Shown piece by piece: positions 9,056 through 19,381 of a DNA stretch of 64,000 nt; the stretch's first letter is position 1, and every line of letters begins with the position of its first letter. The stretch lies in assembly GCF_022374935.2 (NCBI RefSeq), contig NZ_CP092430.2, positions 4,154,001 through 4,218,000 on the forward strand, read 5' to 3'. The DNA comes from Mycolicibacter virginiensis (lineage in GTDB: Bacteria; Actinomycetota; Actinomycetes; Mycobacteriales; Mycobacteriaceae). A model generated the notes under the pieces. It ran no database searches, was not told the origin of the DNA, and saw nothing but the letters and a program-made list of their open reading frames with translations. Position numbers and translations under genes: made by a program.

Positions 9056-12000
9056 TCAGGCCGGGGCGCCCGATGCGCCAGCCTGGCCGCCAGAACCGGC
9101 CTGGCCGCCAGAACCACCTGTCCCAGCGGCTCCGGCCGTGCCGCCCGCGCCGCCCACTCCTGGGCTGCCGCCGTTGACCCCGGAGACTCCGTTGGCACCG
9201 TTACCGCCGACGCCTCCGTTGCCGCCGTCGCCGTTCTGGCTGCCCTGCGTAGTCGCACTCCGGCCGTCTAAGGCGTCCGGGCTGCTGGTGCCCGCGTCTC
9301 CACCGGCCCCACCGGCGCCGCCGATGCCGCCGGTGCCGTTGTTGCGATAAATATCGCCGTCCGCACCCGCTCCGCCGTCGCCGCCGTAGGCACCGTTGCC
9401 GCCGATTCCACCAGTGCCGATGCTTCCGGCGTTTCCGCCGTTACCACCGCGCCCGCCGTTACCGCCGTAGCCGTTGTTGGCGTCGATCCGGCCGGCCCGG
9501 CCGTTTCCACCGGTACCGCCGTTACCGCCGGAACCAGCCTGGCCAGTGGCAGCGCCGGCATTGCCACCGTTACCGCCACTGCCACCGTTTCCGCCGTAGC
9601 TGTTGTTGGCGGTCGAGGTGCTGTCAGCGCCGTTGCCTCCGTCGCCTGCATTGCCGCCACTGCTGACGATCGGTCCGGCAGTGCCGACCGATCCGTTCTG
9701 CCCGCCGTTGCCGCCATTGCCGCCATTGCCGCCGTAGCCGTTGTTGTAGCCCAGCTGACCGTCGTGGCCATGACCACCGTTGCCGCCGTTACCGCCGGCG
9801 CCGGCCTGGCCAGTGCTGTTCGCGGCGCTTCCCCCGGAGCCGCCGTTGCCGCCGTTGCCGCCGTAGCCGTTGTTGTAGCCGACTTGGCCGTCCGCACCGT
9901 CTCCACCGGCCCCACCGGTACCGCCGTTGCCCACCTGGCCGGCTGACCCCACCGTCCCGGCCAGCCCCCCGGTCCCGCCGCTTCCGCCGTTGCCGCCGTA
10001 GCCGTTGTTGTAGCCGACTTGGCCGTGGGCACCGGCGCCACCATCGCCGCCGACACCGCCGTTGCCGGCCGTACCGGTGCCGTTGCCAGCGTTGCCTCCG
10101 AGACCACCAGTTCCGCCCCTGCCGCCTTGGCCGTTGTCGTACGTCACGCTGCCGGCCGCGCCGGTTCCGCCCGCACCACCGTCGCCGCCGTTGCCGGCTA
10201 CACCGCCGTGGCCGACAGTCCCGGCCACTCCACCGGTTCCGCCGTTGCCGCCCTGAGCTCCGGTGCCACCGTTGTAGCCGCGCACGCCGTCAGCGCCATC
10301 GCCACCGGTACCACCAGTACCGCCGTTGCCGACCTGACCGGCGACTCCTCCGGCGTTGCCGCCGTTACCACCGGTCCCACCGGTGCCGCCGTAACCGTTG
10401 TTGACGCCGAACTCGCCCGTGGCACCCGCGCCGCCGGCACCGCCGTTGCCGCCGTCACCGACCTCGCCGTCCGAGCCCATGACCGACCCGCCCAGGCCAC
10501 CCTTCCCGCCGGTGCCACCGTTACCGCCGTTGCCGCCGCGGCCGCCGCCGGACTGCATGCTGGTGGCATCCGCGCCGTCGGCTCCGTTGCCGCCGGTGCC
10601 GCCCGTGCCGCCGTTGCCGTGATCGCCCCCGTTGCCGCCGTTGCCGCCGGCGCCACCGTTGGCCGCGGTCTGGCCCGCGGTGGCCGGCGGAGCCGGCGTG
10701 TAGCCAGCGCCGCCATCGCCGCCGTTTCCGACAATGACGCCGGAGGGGGCACTGCCGGAGGTACCGGCTTGGCCACTGCCGTTCGAGCCGACTCCCGCCG
10801 TACCTGCGGCGCCACCGTGCCCGACGTTGCCGCCGTTACCGCCGTTGCCGCCGGTGGTGTGGGTGGCGATCCCGGATGCACCGTTGCCGCCGTCGCCGGG
10901 GTTGGCGCCATTACCCCCGCTGCCGGCATTGCCACCTGTGCCCTGCGCTCCGGCGTTGCCGCTGCCGTTGTTCAGTGCGCCGGCCGCACCACCGTCGCCA
11001 CCGTTTCCACCCTGACCGCCGGATCCGCCGTTGCCGCCGTTGCCGCCGTTGCCGGTCCCGCCGTTGGCGAAGCTGCCGGTAGCTCCGTCATTGCCCTTGC
11101 CACCGGCACCACCGCTAGCTCCGTGACCGCCGTTTCCTCCGGAACCCGCATTGCCGGCCTGGGTGCCGCTCGCACCGCCGGCGCCACCCTGACCGCCGGA
11201 TCCGCCGGCGCCGCCGGCGTTTCCTGACGCCCCTGGATTCTGGGCGTCGGCGCCCTGAGCACCAGCGGTCCCATCGCCACCGTGGCCACCGTTACCGCCA
11301 TTGCCGCGGTCACCGCCATTGCCGCCAGCACCACCGTTACCGCCGTTGGTGCTCGCTGCAGCGTGGTCGTCGCTGCCGGCGTCGTAGCCGTTTCCACCGT
11401 TGCCTCCGTTGCCGACGACATCGGTCACACCGCTACCGGCCAGCCCCTCTTGGCCCGCAGTGCCAGTACCGGCGCTGCCGCCGGTCCCGGCCGCGCCACG
11501 CTCTCCACCCGCGCCGGCCGCACCGGCGTTACCGCCATTACCTCCCTTACCGCCTGCGAGGTGAGCGGCGTCACCGGTCTTGCCATCGCCGCCATCGCCG
11601 GGCGTGCCGGCGCCGCCGCCATGACCACCATTGCCGCCGCTCCCGTTGGCGCCTGCCACGCCGCCGACTGCCGTGGAAGCTCCACCGTTGCCGCCATGGC
11701 CGCCGGCACCGCCGGCACCACCGTTGCCACCGTCGCCGGCATTGCCGCCGTGGGCACCCGCCTCGGCGTTCGCGTCGCCGGCTGCGTCGTAACCGTCGCG
11801 GCCGTCGCCACCGTTGCCACCCTGGCCACCGTTGCCGCCGTTGCCGCCGGCGCCGCCGACTGCACCGGTTCCCCCATGACCACCGGCCCCTGCTGCGCCG
11901 CCCCTGCCGCCTTCTTGACCGTTGTCGCCGAGGTTGACTGCGTTGAGGCCCTGATAGCCGTTGCCGCCATCGCCGCCGTCACCACCGTTACCGCCGTTGC

Positions 12001-15000
12001 CCTGCGTGCCGTCGAACCCGCTGGCACTGCCGTCGGCGTTCCGGCCGCCGGCTCCGGCCGCGCCACCGTTGCCGCCGTTGCCGCCGTTGGTCCCGGCGCC
12101 GCCGTTGCCACCAGGCGCGGTCGCCTGGGTGCCATCAACACCGTCAGCGCCCCGACCACCAGTGCCGCCGTTGCCGCCAACACCGGCGGTGCCGTCACTG
12201 CCGGCAGCGGCCTGGCCGCCCCGACCCGAGCCACCTACGCCACCAACACCGGCATCGCCACCAGCGCCACCCGCGCCACCGGCCTCACCATCAACCGAAG
12301 TGTTGCCATCACTTAGACCATCACGGCCCGCCGCCCCATCGGTGCCATCCGCACCACTGCCGGCGTTACCACCAACACCACCCAGGCCCGCCAAACCATC
12401 ACTGCCGGCCGCACCATCAGCAGCCCGCGTGCCATCACCACCAACACCACCAGCGCCCGCAGTGCCCGCCACACCACCGGCACCACCATCGCCACCAGCA
12501 CCACCAGCGCCACCATTGCCGCCATCAAGACCAGCACCGGACTGCTCAAACCCACTACCCCCGCGACCACCGGCACCACCATCGCCACCGTTGCCACCAC
12601 TGCCCGCGTTACCACCCACGCCACCAACACCGGCAACACCACTGTTGGCACCAGTACCGGCAACACCACCAGAACCGCCCGCACCACCATTGCCACCACG
12701 CGTACCAGCAGTGCCATCGCCACCGTCGCCCCCGGCACCACCGTTGATCGAACCCGCCACACCCGCAGCACCCTCAGAACCAGCACCACCACTGGCGCCG
12801 ACCCCACCATTAGCGCCATGACCGCCGGCACCACCGACACCACCATTGCCGCCATCACCATCAGCAGCGCGGCTAACCCCATCCGCGCTCAGACCACCCT
12901 GACCACCATTGCCACCAGCACCACCATTGCCCCCGGCAGTGCCATCGATTGCGCCGTTGGTGCCGTCAACACCGTCAGCACCCCGACCACCAGTGCCGCC
13001 GTTGCCGCCAACACCGGCGGTGCCGTCGCTGCCGTGGGCGGCGGTGGTGCCGTTACCACTGTCGCCGCCGGTACCGCCGGTGCCGGCGTTGCCGCCCTTG
13101 CCGCCGTCTTGTCCGGCATATCCGCTGGTGTGGTTGGCGTCGCCGTTGGCGCCGTTAGCACCATCAGCGCCGGCACCACCATTGCCGGCGTTGCCACCGA
13201 CACCACCAACACCGTGGGCGCCGGTGGAGCTACCGGTGCCGCCGAGTCCACCGGCACCACCAGCACCACCATTGCCACCGCGGGTGCCATCGGCACCCGG
13301 GGTGGCCCCATTATGGCCGTTGAAGCCACTGCCCCCACGGCCACCAGCACCACCAGCACCGCCAGCACCCTGCTCGGCCGTGGTCACACCGTCAGCTTGC
13401 AAGCCACCCGCGCCACCGTTGCCGCCGGCGCCGCCGGCACCACCAGCAGTCCCATCAGGGTTTTGGGCGTTGCCGTTGAGACCATCGAGGCCGGTACCAC
13501 CCAGGCCCCCGGCACCGCCCTTCCCGGCGGCACCGTCACTGCCGTTGGCGGCGGTGGTGCCGCCACCACTGTCACCACCGGCACCACCGATACCGGCGTT
13601 GCCGCCGGCGCCACCGTCTTGCCCGGCATACCCGGCCGTGTGCTCGGTGGTGCCGTTCGCGCCGTTGGCCCCGTTAGCGCCGTTGCCACCATTGCCGGCG
13701 TTACCACCGACCCCGCCAGCACCGTGAGCACCCTCGATCGTGCCGGTACCCCCGGCACCGCCGGCACCACCAGCACCGCCATTGCCACCACGGGTGCCCT
13801 CAGAGCCCGGGTCATCACCGTTAGCGCCGTTGAGGCCGTTACCGCCGCGGCCACCGGCGCCACCGGCACCACCATTACCGGTCGCGGCTTGCGTGGTGCC
13901 GTCGGCCTCTAGGCCGCCCTGGCCGCCGTTTCCGCCGGCGCCACCGGCGGCGCCGGCCGTGCCATCAGGGTTCTCGACGGTGCCATTGACCCCATCAAGA
14001 CCCGTACCACCGCGGCCACCGTGACCACCAATCCCGGCGACCCCATCAGCACCACTGGCCGAGGCGCTGCCACCACCACTGTCACCGCCGGCACCACCTT
14101 TGCCGGCGTTGCCACCATGGCCGCCGTCTTGGCCGGCGAACCCGCCCGCATGCTCGGCATCACCGTTGGCGCCGTCGCCACCATCAGCACCGTGACCACC
14201 ATTACCACCATTGCCGCCCAGGCCACCGACACCGTGAGCACCGTCGATCGAGCCGTGCCCACCGGCACCGCCGTTGCCGCCGGTACCCCCATCACCCGCA
14301 TGGGTGCCGTCCCCACCCGGGACCGCACCGTTGACACCGTTGAACCCATTACCGCCGGCGCCACCATCACCACCAGCACCACCCACACCTTGGGCGGCCT
14401 GCGACCCATCCGCGAGCACACCCCCGACACCACCATCACCACCGGCACCACCGTGGCCACCCGCAGTGCCATTAATAGCCTCGGCGACACCATTAGTGCC
14501 CAAGAAACCGTTACCACCGGCACCACCATTGCCGCCGGTACTGCCCGCACCATCGAGCCCGTCAGCACCCGTGCCGGTGCCGTCACCGTTGGTGCCGCCG
14601 ATGCCGCCGGCACCGAAGTCCCCACCCTTGCCGCCGGCACCACCATCACCGGCATCCGGGTGCTCGGCGCTGCCGGCCGCACCCGCACCACCGGCACCCG
14701 CGGTCCCGGCGTTGCCACCATCACCAGCCGCCCCGCCCGCACCCGCGCTACCGGCGGTGCCATGCGCCGCAGTACCGGCCGCACCCCCGGCACCACCATT
14801 ACCGCCGGCCCCACCACTACCGGCGTCACCACCGGCACTACCCGTGCCATCACCGCCATTAGCGAACGAACCGGTGGCGCCATCAGCGCCGGAGCCCCCG
14901 CCTCCCCCGGCCGCGCCCTTACCCCCAGCACCACCGTTGCCGGCGTTACCGGCCACCGCACCACCGGAGCCGCCGGCACCACCATTGCCGCCATGGCCAC

Positions 15001-16567
15001 CATTGCCACCGGAGATCCCCGAGCCACCCGCCGTGCTGGCATCAGCACCAGCAAGACCGGTGAAGCCATTACCGCCCACACCACCAGTGGCGCCGTTGCC
15101 GTGCGCACCACCATCACCACCGGCACCGGCATTGCCCCCGGATGCGCCCTCACCATTAGCCAACACCCCGGTACCGTGACCGCCGTTACCGCCGACCCCA
15201 CCATGGCCACTGACCCCTGCCGGAACCAGGCCATCAGCACCCGGACGGCCCGCGTTGCCCCACATCCAGGACATGAACTTCTCACCGGCAGCACCACCAG
15301 CACCGGCGATCGTGCCGACCTGCCCACCCGCGCCACCATCGCCACCATTACCGCCACCAAGGGCACCGTCACCACCAAGGCCACCGGCGCCACCATCACC
15401 GGCCAGGCCCGCGTTACCGCCGACCCCACCATTGCCGGCCGCACCGAAGTGCCCACCCACACCACCAACACCGCCACGGCCGCCGGCGCCACCATCGCCA
15501 CCCAGCCCACCGACACCACCATTGCCGCCCAGAGCATCGAGGCTGATCGCGCCGGCGCCACCAGCACCACCGGTGCCCCCGGTGCCCCCGGCGCCACCGG
15601 CCCCACCCACGCCGCCGATACCGAGGACGAAGCCGGCCGCACCGCCCGCGCCACCATTGCCACCCAGGCCACCAGTGAGGCCCTCGGCGCCCGCAGTGCC
15701 ATTAAGGGCACCCAGCACCCCATCAACCCCGGCCACACCGGTCGTGCCCGCCGCGCCCGCACCCCCAGCACCACCAGTGCCACCAAACCCGAACAGGCTG
15801 ATCACATCACCGCCGGCACCACCATTACCGCCAGCAACCAACACATCCAGTGACGCCCCACCCGCACCGCCGGTGCCGCCATCACCGAACAACCAACCCC
15901 CCGCACCCCCAGCGCCACCATCGCCACCATCGGCACCCACACCACCAGTGCCGCCATTGCCGAACAAGCCCGCAGCACCACCGGCACCCCCCACCCCGCC
16001 AGCGATCCCAGCCACCCCCGCAGCACCAGCACCACCATCACCAAACAAAAACCCGCCATCACCAAGGTTGCCGAACCACCCCGACGACCCCAACAACGAA
16101 TCATTGGCCCCGGCGAAGCCATCAACACCGTTACCGATCAACTCCCGACCGAACAAGTCCACAAAAGGCTGATTGATCAAGTCCAAAAACTGCTGGTTAC
16201 CAGCAATAAAGTCCTGCGTCAGGTTGTACAACGGCAGATACAAGTCATCGTGATAGAACGACGCCACCGCCACATCGAACTGCTCAAACGCCTCAAACAA
16301 GAAGCCGCCCGCATCCGCCGCCCCCGGATCGGCCCACCCCGACCACAACACCGAACCCGGATCCGACAACTCCGACCAAAACACCGGATCCAAGAAATCA
16401 AAACCATCCGCCGACGCCACCGGCACCGACCCTGCCCCAAACGCCAGAAACGCCGCCACAACACTCGACGCACCCACCACACGCCGACCAGACGAACGAA
16501 GAACATCGCCGCACACCTGCTGGCCCATCGAACGGCCAAGGGCCTTGCTGTTGTGCTGACGAGTCAC
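9056..16567 (-). CDS. Giant PGRS-repeat protein with signal peptide in place of a PE domain
   Basis: 2503 aa. The GTG at 16567 has GGGAG 10 nt upstream; an ATG at 16528 is an alternative. Residues 1-53 are a basic, Arg-Arg-containing leader, a hydrophobic core and a Val-Ala-Ser-Ala cleavage-like site: a Sec or Tat signal, not the ~110-residue PE helical hairpin. Residues ~54-139 are a non-repetitive acidic/aromatic segment. Gly-Arg-Glu-Leu-Ile-Gly-Asn-Gly at 140-147 matches the GRPLIGNG-type motif that precedes PGRS regions. From ~170 to the end it is Gly-Gly-X repeats with higher-order repeats. It is probably exported to the cell envelope without the ESX route used by PE proteins (inference). 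Long open frames on the other strand are composition artefacts. Confidence 0.9.
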   Translation of the reverse strand: MTRQHNSKALGRSMGQQVCGDVLRSSGRRVVGASSVVAAFLAFGAGSVPVASADGFDFLDPVFWSELSDPGSVLWSGWADPGAADAGGFLFEAFEQFDVAVASFYHDDLYLPLYNLTQDFIAGNQQFLDLINQPFVDLFGRELIGNGVDGFAGANDSLLGSSGWFGNLGDGGFLFGDGGAGAAGVAGIAGGVGGAGGAAGLFGNGGTGGVGADGGDGGAGGAGGWLFGDGGTGGAGGASLDVLVAGGNGGAGGDVISLFGFGGTGGAGGAGAAGTTGVAGVDGVLGALNGTAGAEGLTGGLGGNGGAGGAAGFVLGIGGVGGAGGAGGTGGTGGAGGAGAISLDALGGNGGVGGLGGDGGAGGRGGVGGVGGHFGAAGNGGVGGNAGLAGDGGAGGLGGDGALGGGNGGDGGAGGQVGTIAGAGGAAGEKFMSWMWGNAGRPGADGLVPAGVSGHGGVGGNGGHGTGVLANGEGASGGNAGAGGDGGAHGNGATGGVGGNGFTGLAGADASTAGGSGISGGNGGHGGNGGAGGSGGAVAGNAGNGGAGGKGAAGGGGGSGADGATGSFANGGDGTGSAGGDAGSGGAGGNGGAGGAAGTAAHGTAGSAGAGGAAGDGGNAGTAGAGGAGAAGSAEHPDAGDGGAGGKGGDFGAGGIGGTNGDGTGTGADGLDGAGSTGGNGGAGGNGFLGTNGVAEAINGTAGGHGGAGGDGGVGGVLADGSQAAQGVGGAGGDGGAGGNGFNGVNGAVPGGDGTHAGDGGTGGNGGAGGHGSIDGAHGVGGLGGNGGNGGHGADGGDGANGDAEHAGGFAGQDGGHGGNAGKGGAGGDSGGGSASASGADGVAGIGGHGGRGGTGLDGVNGTVENPDGTAGAAGGAGGNGGQGGLEADGTTQAATGNGGAGGAGGRGGNGLNGANGDDPGSEGTRGGNGGAGGAGGAGGTGTIEGAHGAGGVGGNAGNGGNGANGANGANGTTEHTAGYAGQDGGAGGNAGIGGAGGDSGGGTTAANGSDGAAGKGGAGGLGGTGLDGLNGNAQNPDGTAGGAGGAGGNGGAGGLQADGVTTAEQGAGGAGGAGGRGGSGFNGHNGATPGADGTRGGNGGAGGAGGLGGTGSSTGAHGVGGVGGNAGNGGAGADGANGANGDANHTSGYAGQDGGKGGNAGTGGTGGDSGNGTTAAHGSDGTAGVGGNGGTGGRGADGVDGTNGAIDGTAGGNGGAGGNGGQGGLSADGVSRAADGDGGNGGVGGAGGHGANGGVGASGGAGSEGAAGVAGSINGGAGGDGGDGTAGTRGGNGGAGGSGGVAGTGANSGVAGVGGVGGNAGSGGNGGDGGAGGRGGSGFEQSGAGLDGGNGGAGGAGGDGGAGGVAGTAGAGGVGGDGTRAADGAAGSDGLAGLGGVGGNAGSGADGTDGAAGRDGLSDGNTSVDGEAGGAGGAGGDAGVGGVGGSGRGGQAAAGSDGTAGVGGNGGTGGRGADGVDGTQATAPGGNGGAGTNGGNGGNGGAAGAGGRNADGSASGFDGTQGNGGNGGDGGDGGNGYQGLNAVNLGDNGQEGGRGGAAGAGGHGGTGAVGGAGGNGGNGGQGGNGGDGRDGYDAAGDANAEAGAHGGNAGDGGNGGAGGAGGHGGNGGASTAVGGVAGANGSGGNGGHGGGAGTPGDGGDGKTGDAAHLAGGKGGNGGNAGAAGAGGERGAAGTGGSAGTGTAGQEGLAGSGVTDVVGNGGNGGNGYDAGSDDHAAASTNGGNGGAGGNGGDRGNGGNGGHGGDGTAGAQGADAQNPGASGNAGGAGGSGGQGGAGGASGTQAGNAGSGGNGGHGASGGAGGKGNDGATGSFANGGTGNGGNGGNGGSGGQGGNGGDGGAAGALNNGSGNAGAQGTGGNAGSGGNGANPGDGGNGASGIATHTTGGNGGNGGNVGHGGAAGTAGVGSNGSGQAGTSGSAPSGVIVGNGGDGGAGYTPAPPATAGQTAANGGAGGNGGNGGDHGNGGTGGTGGNGADGADATSMQSGGGRGGNGGNGGTGGKGGLGGSVMGSDGEVGDGGNGGAGGAGATGEFGVNNGYGGTGGTGGNGGNAGGVAGQVGNGGTGGTGGDGADGVRGYNGGTGAQGGNGGTGGVAGTVGHGGVAGNGGDGGAGGTGAAGSVTYDNGQGGRGGTGGLGGNAGNGTGTAGNGGVGGDGGAGAHGQVGYNNGYGGNGGSGGTGGLAGTVGSAGQVGNGGTGGAGGDGADGQVGYNNGYGGNGGNGGSGGSAANSTGQAGAGGNGGNGGHGHDGQLGYNNGYGGNGGNGGNGGQNGSVGTAGPIVSSGGNAGDGGNGADSTSTANNSYGGNGGSGGNGGNAGAATGQAGSGGNGGTGGNGRAGRIDANNGYGGNGGRGGNGGNAGSIGTGGIGGNGAYGGDGGAGADGDIYRNNGTGGIGGAGGAGGDAGTSSPDALDGRSATTQGSQNGDGGNGGVGGNGANGVSGVNGGSPGVGGAGGTAGAAGTGGSGGQAGSGGQAGASGAPA
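9467..10402 (-). repeat. 43-46-residue modules marked by Asn-Asn-(Gly/Ser)-Tyr-Gly-Gly
   Basis: In the C-terminal part of the PGRS gene the codons for Asn-Asn-Gly-Tyr-Gly (CCGTTGTTG on the plus strand) recur near 9471, 9600 (Ser variant), 9738, 9867 and 10002, and again near 10393. Spacings between the first five are 129-138 bp, always a multiple of three. Each module is Gly-Gly-Asn-rich with one aromatic insertion. This is a second repeat order above the Gly-Gly-X triplets. Confidence 0.7.
12950..14480 (-). repeat. Higher-order PGRS repeat, three units of exactly 510 bp (170 aa)
   Basis: The segment encoding Gly-(Tyr/Phe)-Ala-Gly-Gln-Asp-Gly-Gly occurs three times, with the same anchor bases (GTCTT on the plus strand) at 13106, 13616 and 14126, exactly 510 bp apart. 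Each unit also carries an Ala-Asp-Gly segment, an Asn-Gly-X-Asn-Gly segment and an Asp-Ser-Gly-(Gly/Asn)-Gly segment in the same order. Partial copies extend on both sides, so the outer limits are approximate. Confidence 0.75.
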
Positions 16568-17158
16568 GTCTTACCTGCTCCCGGAACGGCGTGTCCTCAA
16601 CCTGAGGAAGCGGACAGATTCCGCGAAGACGGAAGCTACCGACGAGTAGCGGGACCCGCCACTCGAAAACGGAGAGAAGTGTCTTGTCGTGGAAAACTCG
16701 CGACCTAAACAGCCCTAAAACGCCTGGTCGCGTTCACATCGGGAATGAAGTCCATCACTATGGACTAAAAAAGTGAAATCACTCATAGGCTTACTAACGG
16801 AAACGTCAATTTAGCCCGAGAAAGGTGGCCCCGATCCTTCGAAGTCCGACAAATTCGGGCCGCGCCTGAGGCGCCGCGGTGACCCGGCGGCGACTTTCGT
16901 CCACTTGTGCGCCATCTTCGCCACCAGGGGATTCGGCCGCTGTTCCGGGCCGAGCAGCGAAGATGAGGCTGCCAACGTCACCGCTAGCACGCCCCTGCGC
17001 CAGCCACACCTGGCTCTCAGATCCCGCCGGGTCGCGCTTCGCAGTGGACCAGACAACCACGCCCCAGAAGCACCGAACGAGTCATGCCAGGTGCGATGAC
17101 ACACGAAAGCCGCTGTACATCCGTGGCGACAGCATCAAGAAGCGACGGCCCCGCTGTG
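16568..17158. other. 591-bp non-coding stretch upstream of the PGRS gene
   Basis: It lies between the PGRS start and the stop of the next minus-strand gene, so it should carry the PGRS promoter. Around 16730-16800 it is much richer in A/T than its surroundings. Minus-strand frames of 84 and 97 codons in 16806-17104 lack a ribosome-binding site, recognisable composition or family features, and I do not call them genes. Confidence 0.6.
16749..16783. promoter_or_regulatory. Two adjacent palindromes in the PGRS upstream region
   Basis: AGTCCAT-CACT-ATGGACT (16749-16766) has perfect 7-bp arms. AGTGA-AA-TCACT (16772-16783) has perfect 5-bp arms. Both lie in an A/T-rich patch about 180-215 bp upstream of the PGRS start. 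They look like regulator-binding sites; no regulator can be named. Confidence 0.4.
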
Positions 17159-18034
17159 TCAGCGGCTCGCCACCATGGTGTGCAGTTCGTCGACGGTCCA
17201 GGGCGAAAAACGCTGGTGATCGCGGTATCCGAGTACCGCGGGGACCGGCCGTTCGAAGCGGCCCAGGAAGCCTCCCGAGGCCAGGAACACCGATCCGCTC
17301 ACTTCAGCTGACAGGTCGCTGGCCAGGTAGGCGTACAGCGGGGCGACGTAGTCGGCCGGGGCCGGGTCCAGTGAAGCCCGCATGCTGATCTCATCCAACA
17401 GGCCTCTGGCGTTCAGGTCGCGGATGTGGTTCTCATAGTCGTCTCCGGTGGACAACCGGGTCTTCGCACCGGGGCAGACCACATTCGCCCGCACCCCGTG
17501 GGGCGCGAGCTCCGCGGCCACCGCCACGGTAAGGCCGTTGATCGCGCCCTTGCCGGCGGGATACCCGGTGCCGCCGTAATCACCGAGAAACGCCACCGAC
17601 CCGCTGTTGATGATCGAGCCGCGGCGCTGCTCGACCATGATCGGCGCGGCCGCCCGGCAGGTCTGAAAAGCGGTTCCCAAATGTGCGTCGAGCAGATCCT
17701 GGAATTGCTCGGTGGACACCGACAGGATCGAGGAGCCAGGGGGTTCGGCGACGCCGGCGCAGTTGATCAGCGCGTCGACGCTGCCGTACTCCTCCCGACA
17801 GGCCTGGACCAGCGCTCCGGCGGTCGCCTCGACATGGGCCGCACCGGCCAGGCCGACGGCGCGCCCACCCGCTGCGATGATCGCCTCGGTGGTGTCCTGC
17901 ACCGCTCCCGGGTCCCGGCCGTTGACCACCACGCCGGCACCGCACGCCGCCAGCAGCTGCGCCACCGCTCGCCCGATGCCGCGGCTGCCGCCGACCACGA
18001 CGGCTGCCCGTCCGGCGAGCAGGGTGTCGGTCAC
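17159..18034 (-). CDS. Short-chain dehydrogenase/reductase (SDR)
   Basis: 291 aa. The N-terminal cofactor motif is Gly-Gly-Ser-Arg-Gly-Ile-Gly (residues 15-21), a variant of TGxxxGxG. The Asn-Cys-Ala-Gly loop, a catalytic Ser about 13 residues before Tyr, and Tyr-Pro-Ala-Gly-Lys follow. It should be an NAD(P)-dependent alcohol/ketone oxidoreductase with unknown substrate. The ATG overlaps the stop of the upstream CMD-family gene by four bases (ATGA), so it is the last gene of the aldA operon. This member is not in the M. tuberculosis Rv0768-Rv0771 block as I remember it. Confidence 0.88.
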   Translation of the reverse strand: MTDTLLAGRAAVVVGGSRGIGRAVAQLLAACGAGVVVNGRDPGAVQDTTEAIIAAGGRAVGLAGAAHVEATAGALVQACREEYGSVDALINCAGVAEPPGSSILSVSTEQFQDLLDAHLGTAFQTCRAAAPIMVEQRRGSIINSGSVAFLGDYGGTGYPAGKGAINGLTVAVAAELAPHGVRANVVCPGAKTRLSTGDDYENHIRDLNARGLLDEISMRASLDPAPADYVAPLYAYLASDLSAEVSGSVFLASGGFLGRFERPVPAVLGYRDHQRFSPWTVDELHTMVASR

Positions 18035-18456
18035 TCGCCCTTCTGCTTATCCAGCACGGCGGCGACGTTGGCCTTCTTGTCCTCGCCCTTGCCCGCGGCG
18101 GCGGCCTTGTTGCGCTTGGCAATCACCTTCTCCACCACGGCGTTCAGCCCGGATCCGCGTGGGAAGCCGACGTAGTGGGTGATGAAGATGGCCATCTCGC
18201 GCAGCTCGTCCTCGGTCAGCTCGCCGTTGTGCAGCGCGGCGTTGACCTGGATCTCGGCCAGGTCCTTCTCCCCCACCGCGGTGACCACCGTCAGCGTCAT
18301 CAGCCGCTTGTCGCGCATGGAAAGCCCCGGGCGGCTCCAGATCCGGCCGAACAGGTGATCGGCGGTGAGCGCGAAGTACTCACCCGGCATGTCGGGCATA
18401 TCCCAGGCGTAGACCTCGTTCATCTTGGCCAGCCCGGTACGGCGCAGTTCGTCCAT
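18031..18456 (-). CDS. Carboxymuconolactone decarboxylase family protein (Rv0771-like)
   Basis: 141 aa, all-helical, with the family core Arg-Asp-Lys-Arg-Leu-Met-Thr-Leu-Thr-Val-Val and an Asn-Ala-Ala-Leu-His-Asn-Gly-Glu segment. The classic AhpD Cys-x-x-Cys pair is absent, so peroxidase activity is unlikely. The family includes gamma-carboxymuconolactone decarboxylases and unassigned oxidative-metabolism proteins. It overlaps the upstream dehydrogenase by one base (TGATG) and the downstream SDR by four. The lysine-rich C-terminus is a low-complexity tail. Confidence 0.87.
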   Translation of the reverse strand: MDELRRTGLAKMNEVYAWDMPDMPGEYFALTADHLFGRIWSRPGLSMRDKRLMTLTVVTAVGEKDLAEIQVNAALHNGELTEDELREMAIFITHYVGFPRGSGLNAVVEKVIAKRNKAAAAGKGEDKKANVAAVLDKQKGE

Positions 18457-19334
18457 CAGATCTCTCCTAGTCCTTCCGAGTGCGGCACGCCCAGACCGGC
18501 GGCGAGTTCGGCGAGCGCCACCTGGGCGAGCGGCAGGTCGACTCCGGTGGCCTGTCCCAATCCCAGTGCGAGGCTGAGGTCTTTCTCGCCGAGTCCGCGA
18601 GTGTGGCTGAGCGGTTGATACAGGAAATCTTCCGGCTGCAGAGGGGTGGTGGTGTCGCGGAACATGACCGCACCCGGACCACCGGTCAGCGCATCGGTGT
18701 GGCGAACCACCCGGCCCAGCGCTTGCAGATCGAGTCCGGCCGCCTCGGCCAATTTCATGGCTTCACCGGCCGCCGCGTACGCGGTGAACGTCAACATGTT
18801 GCGCGCCAGCTTCATTCGGGTTCCCGCGCCGGGCTCCCCGGCGTGGATCACCAACGATGCCCACTGCTTGAATGCCGGCTTGATCTGCTCGTAGACCGCG
18901 CGATCGGCACCGACCATGGTGGCTAATTGGCCCTTCTCGGCCGCCCCGGCACCACCGCTGACCGGTGCGTCGACGACGTGAATGCCCTGTGGCTTGAGTT
19001 CCTCGGCCAGCTCGGCGGCCGTGGTGTCGGCGATCGTCGAGTGGATCGCGATGACGGTGCCCGGCTTCGCCGTGGGCACCAGTTCGGCGACCACCTGGCG
19101 GACCTGGGCATCGTCGAGCACGGTGATGCTGATGATGTCGGCGTTCGCCCCGACCTCGGCGACGCTGCCGGCGACGCCGGCCCCGGCCTCGGCCAGTGGC
19201 GTCATCGCCTCGGTCCGCAGGTCGAATATCGTTACGCCACCAGGCCAGTCGACCAGACGCTTGGCCATCGGCGCACCCATATTGCCGAGGCCGATGTAGC
19301 CGAGGCGGGGTTGTTCTTCCGGGGCTACAGTCAT
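18456..19334 (-). CDS. 3-hydroxyisobutyrate dehydrogenase family oxidoreductase (Rv0770-like)
   Basis: 292 aa. Residues ~11-20 show the Rossmann motif Gly-Tyr-Ile-Gly-Leu-Gly-Asn-Met-Gly. The substrate motif Asp-Ala-Pro-Val-Ser-Gly-Gly lies near residue 120, and the catalytic Lys sits in a Met-Lys-Leu-Ala-Arg-Asn helix near 172. The ATG at 19334 has GAGGAGGA 10 nt upstream; the open frame upstream of it has no family similarity. It is an NAD(P)-dependent beta-hydroxyacid dehydrogenase, located between the SDR and CMD genes of the operon. The exact substrate is unknown. Confidence 0.9.
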   Translation of the reverse strand: MTVAPEEQPRLGYIGLGNMGAPMAKRLVDWPGGVTIFDLRTEAMTPLAEAGAGVAGSVAEVGANADIISITVLDDAQVRQVVAELVPTAKPGTVIAIHSTIADTTAAELAEELKPQGIHVVDAPVSGGAGAAEKGQLATMVGADRAVYEQIKPAFKQWASLVIHAGEPGAGTRMKLARNMLTFTAYAAAGEAMKLAEAAGLDLQALGRVVRHTDALTGGPGAVMFRDTTTPLQPEDFLYQPLSHTRGLGEKDLSLALGLGQATGVDLPLAQVALAELAAGLGVPHSEGLGEI

Positions 19335-19381
19335 AAGTTCCGATTCCTCCTCATCGCTTCGCTCTGCGTCGTCACCGGTGG

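Noticed and set aside
10019..15853. Long plus-strand frames (up to 610 codons) opposite the PGRS gene
   Set aside because: Low-complexity Ala/Thr/Val or Pro chains produced by reading GGX-GGX codons antisense; no start sites or domains.
16806..17104. Two minus-strand frames of 84 and 97 codons upstream of the PGRS gene
   Set aside because: Overlapping in different frames, no ribosome-binding site, no recognisable protein features.
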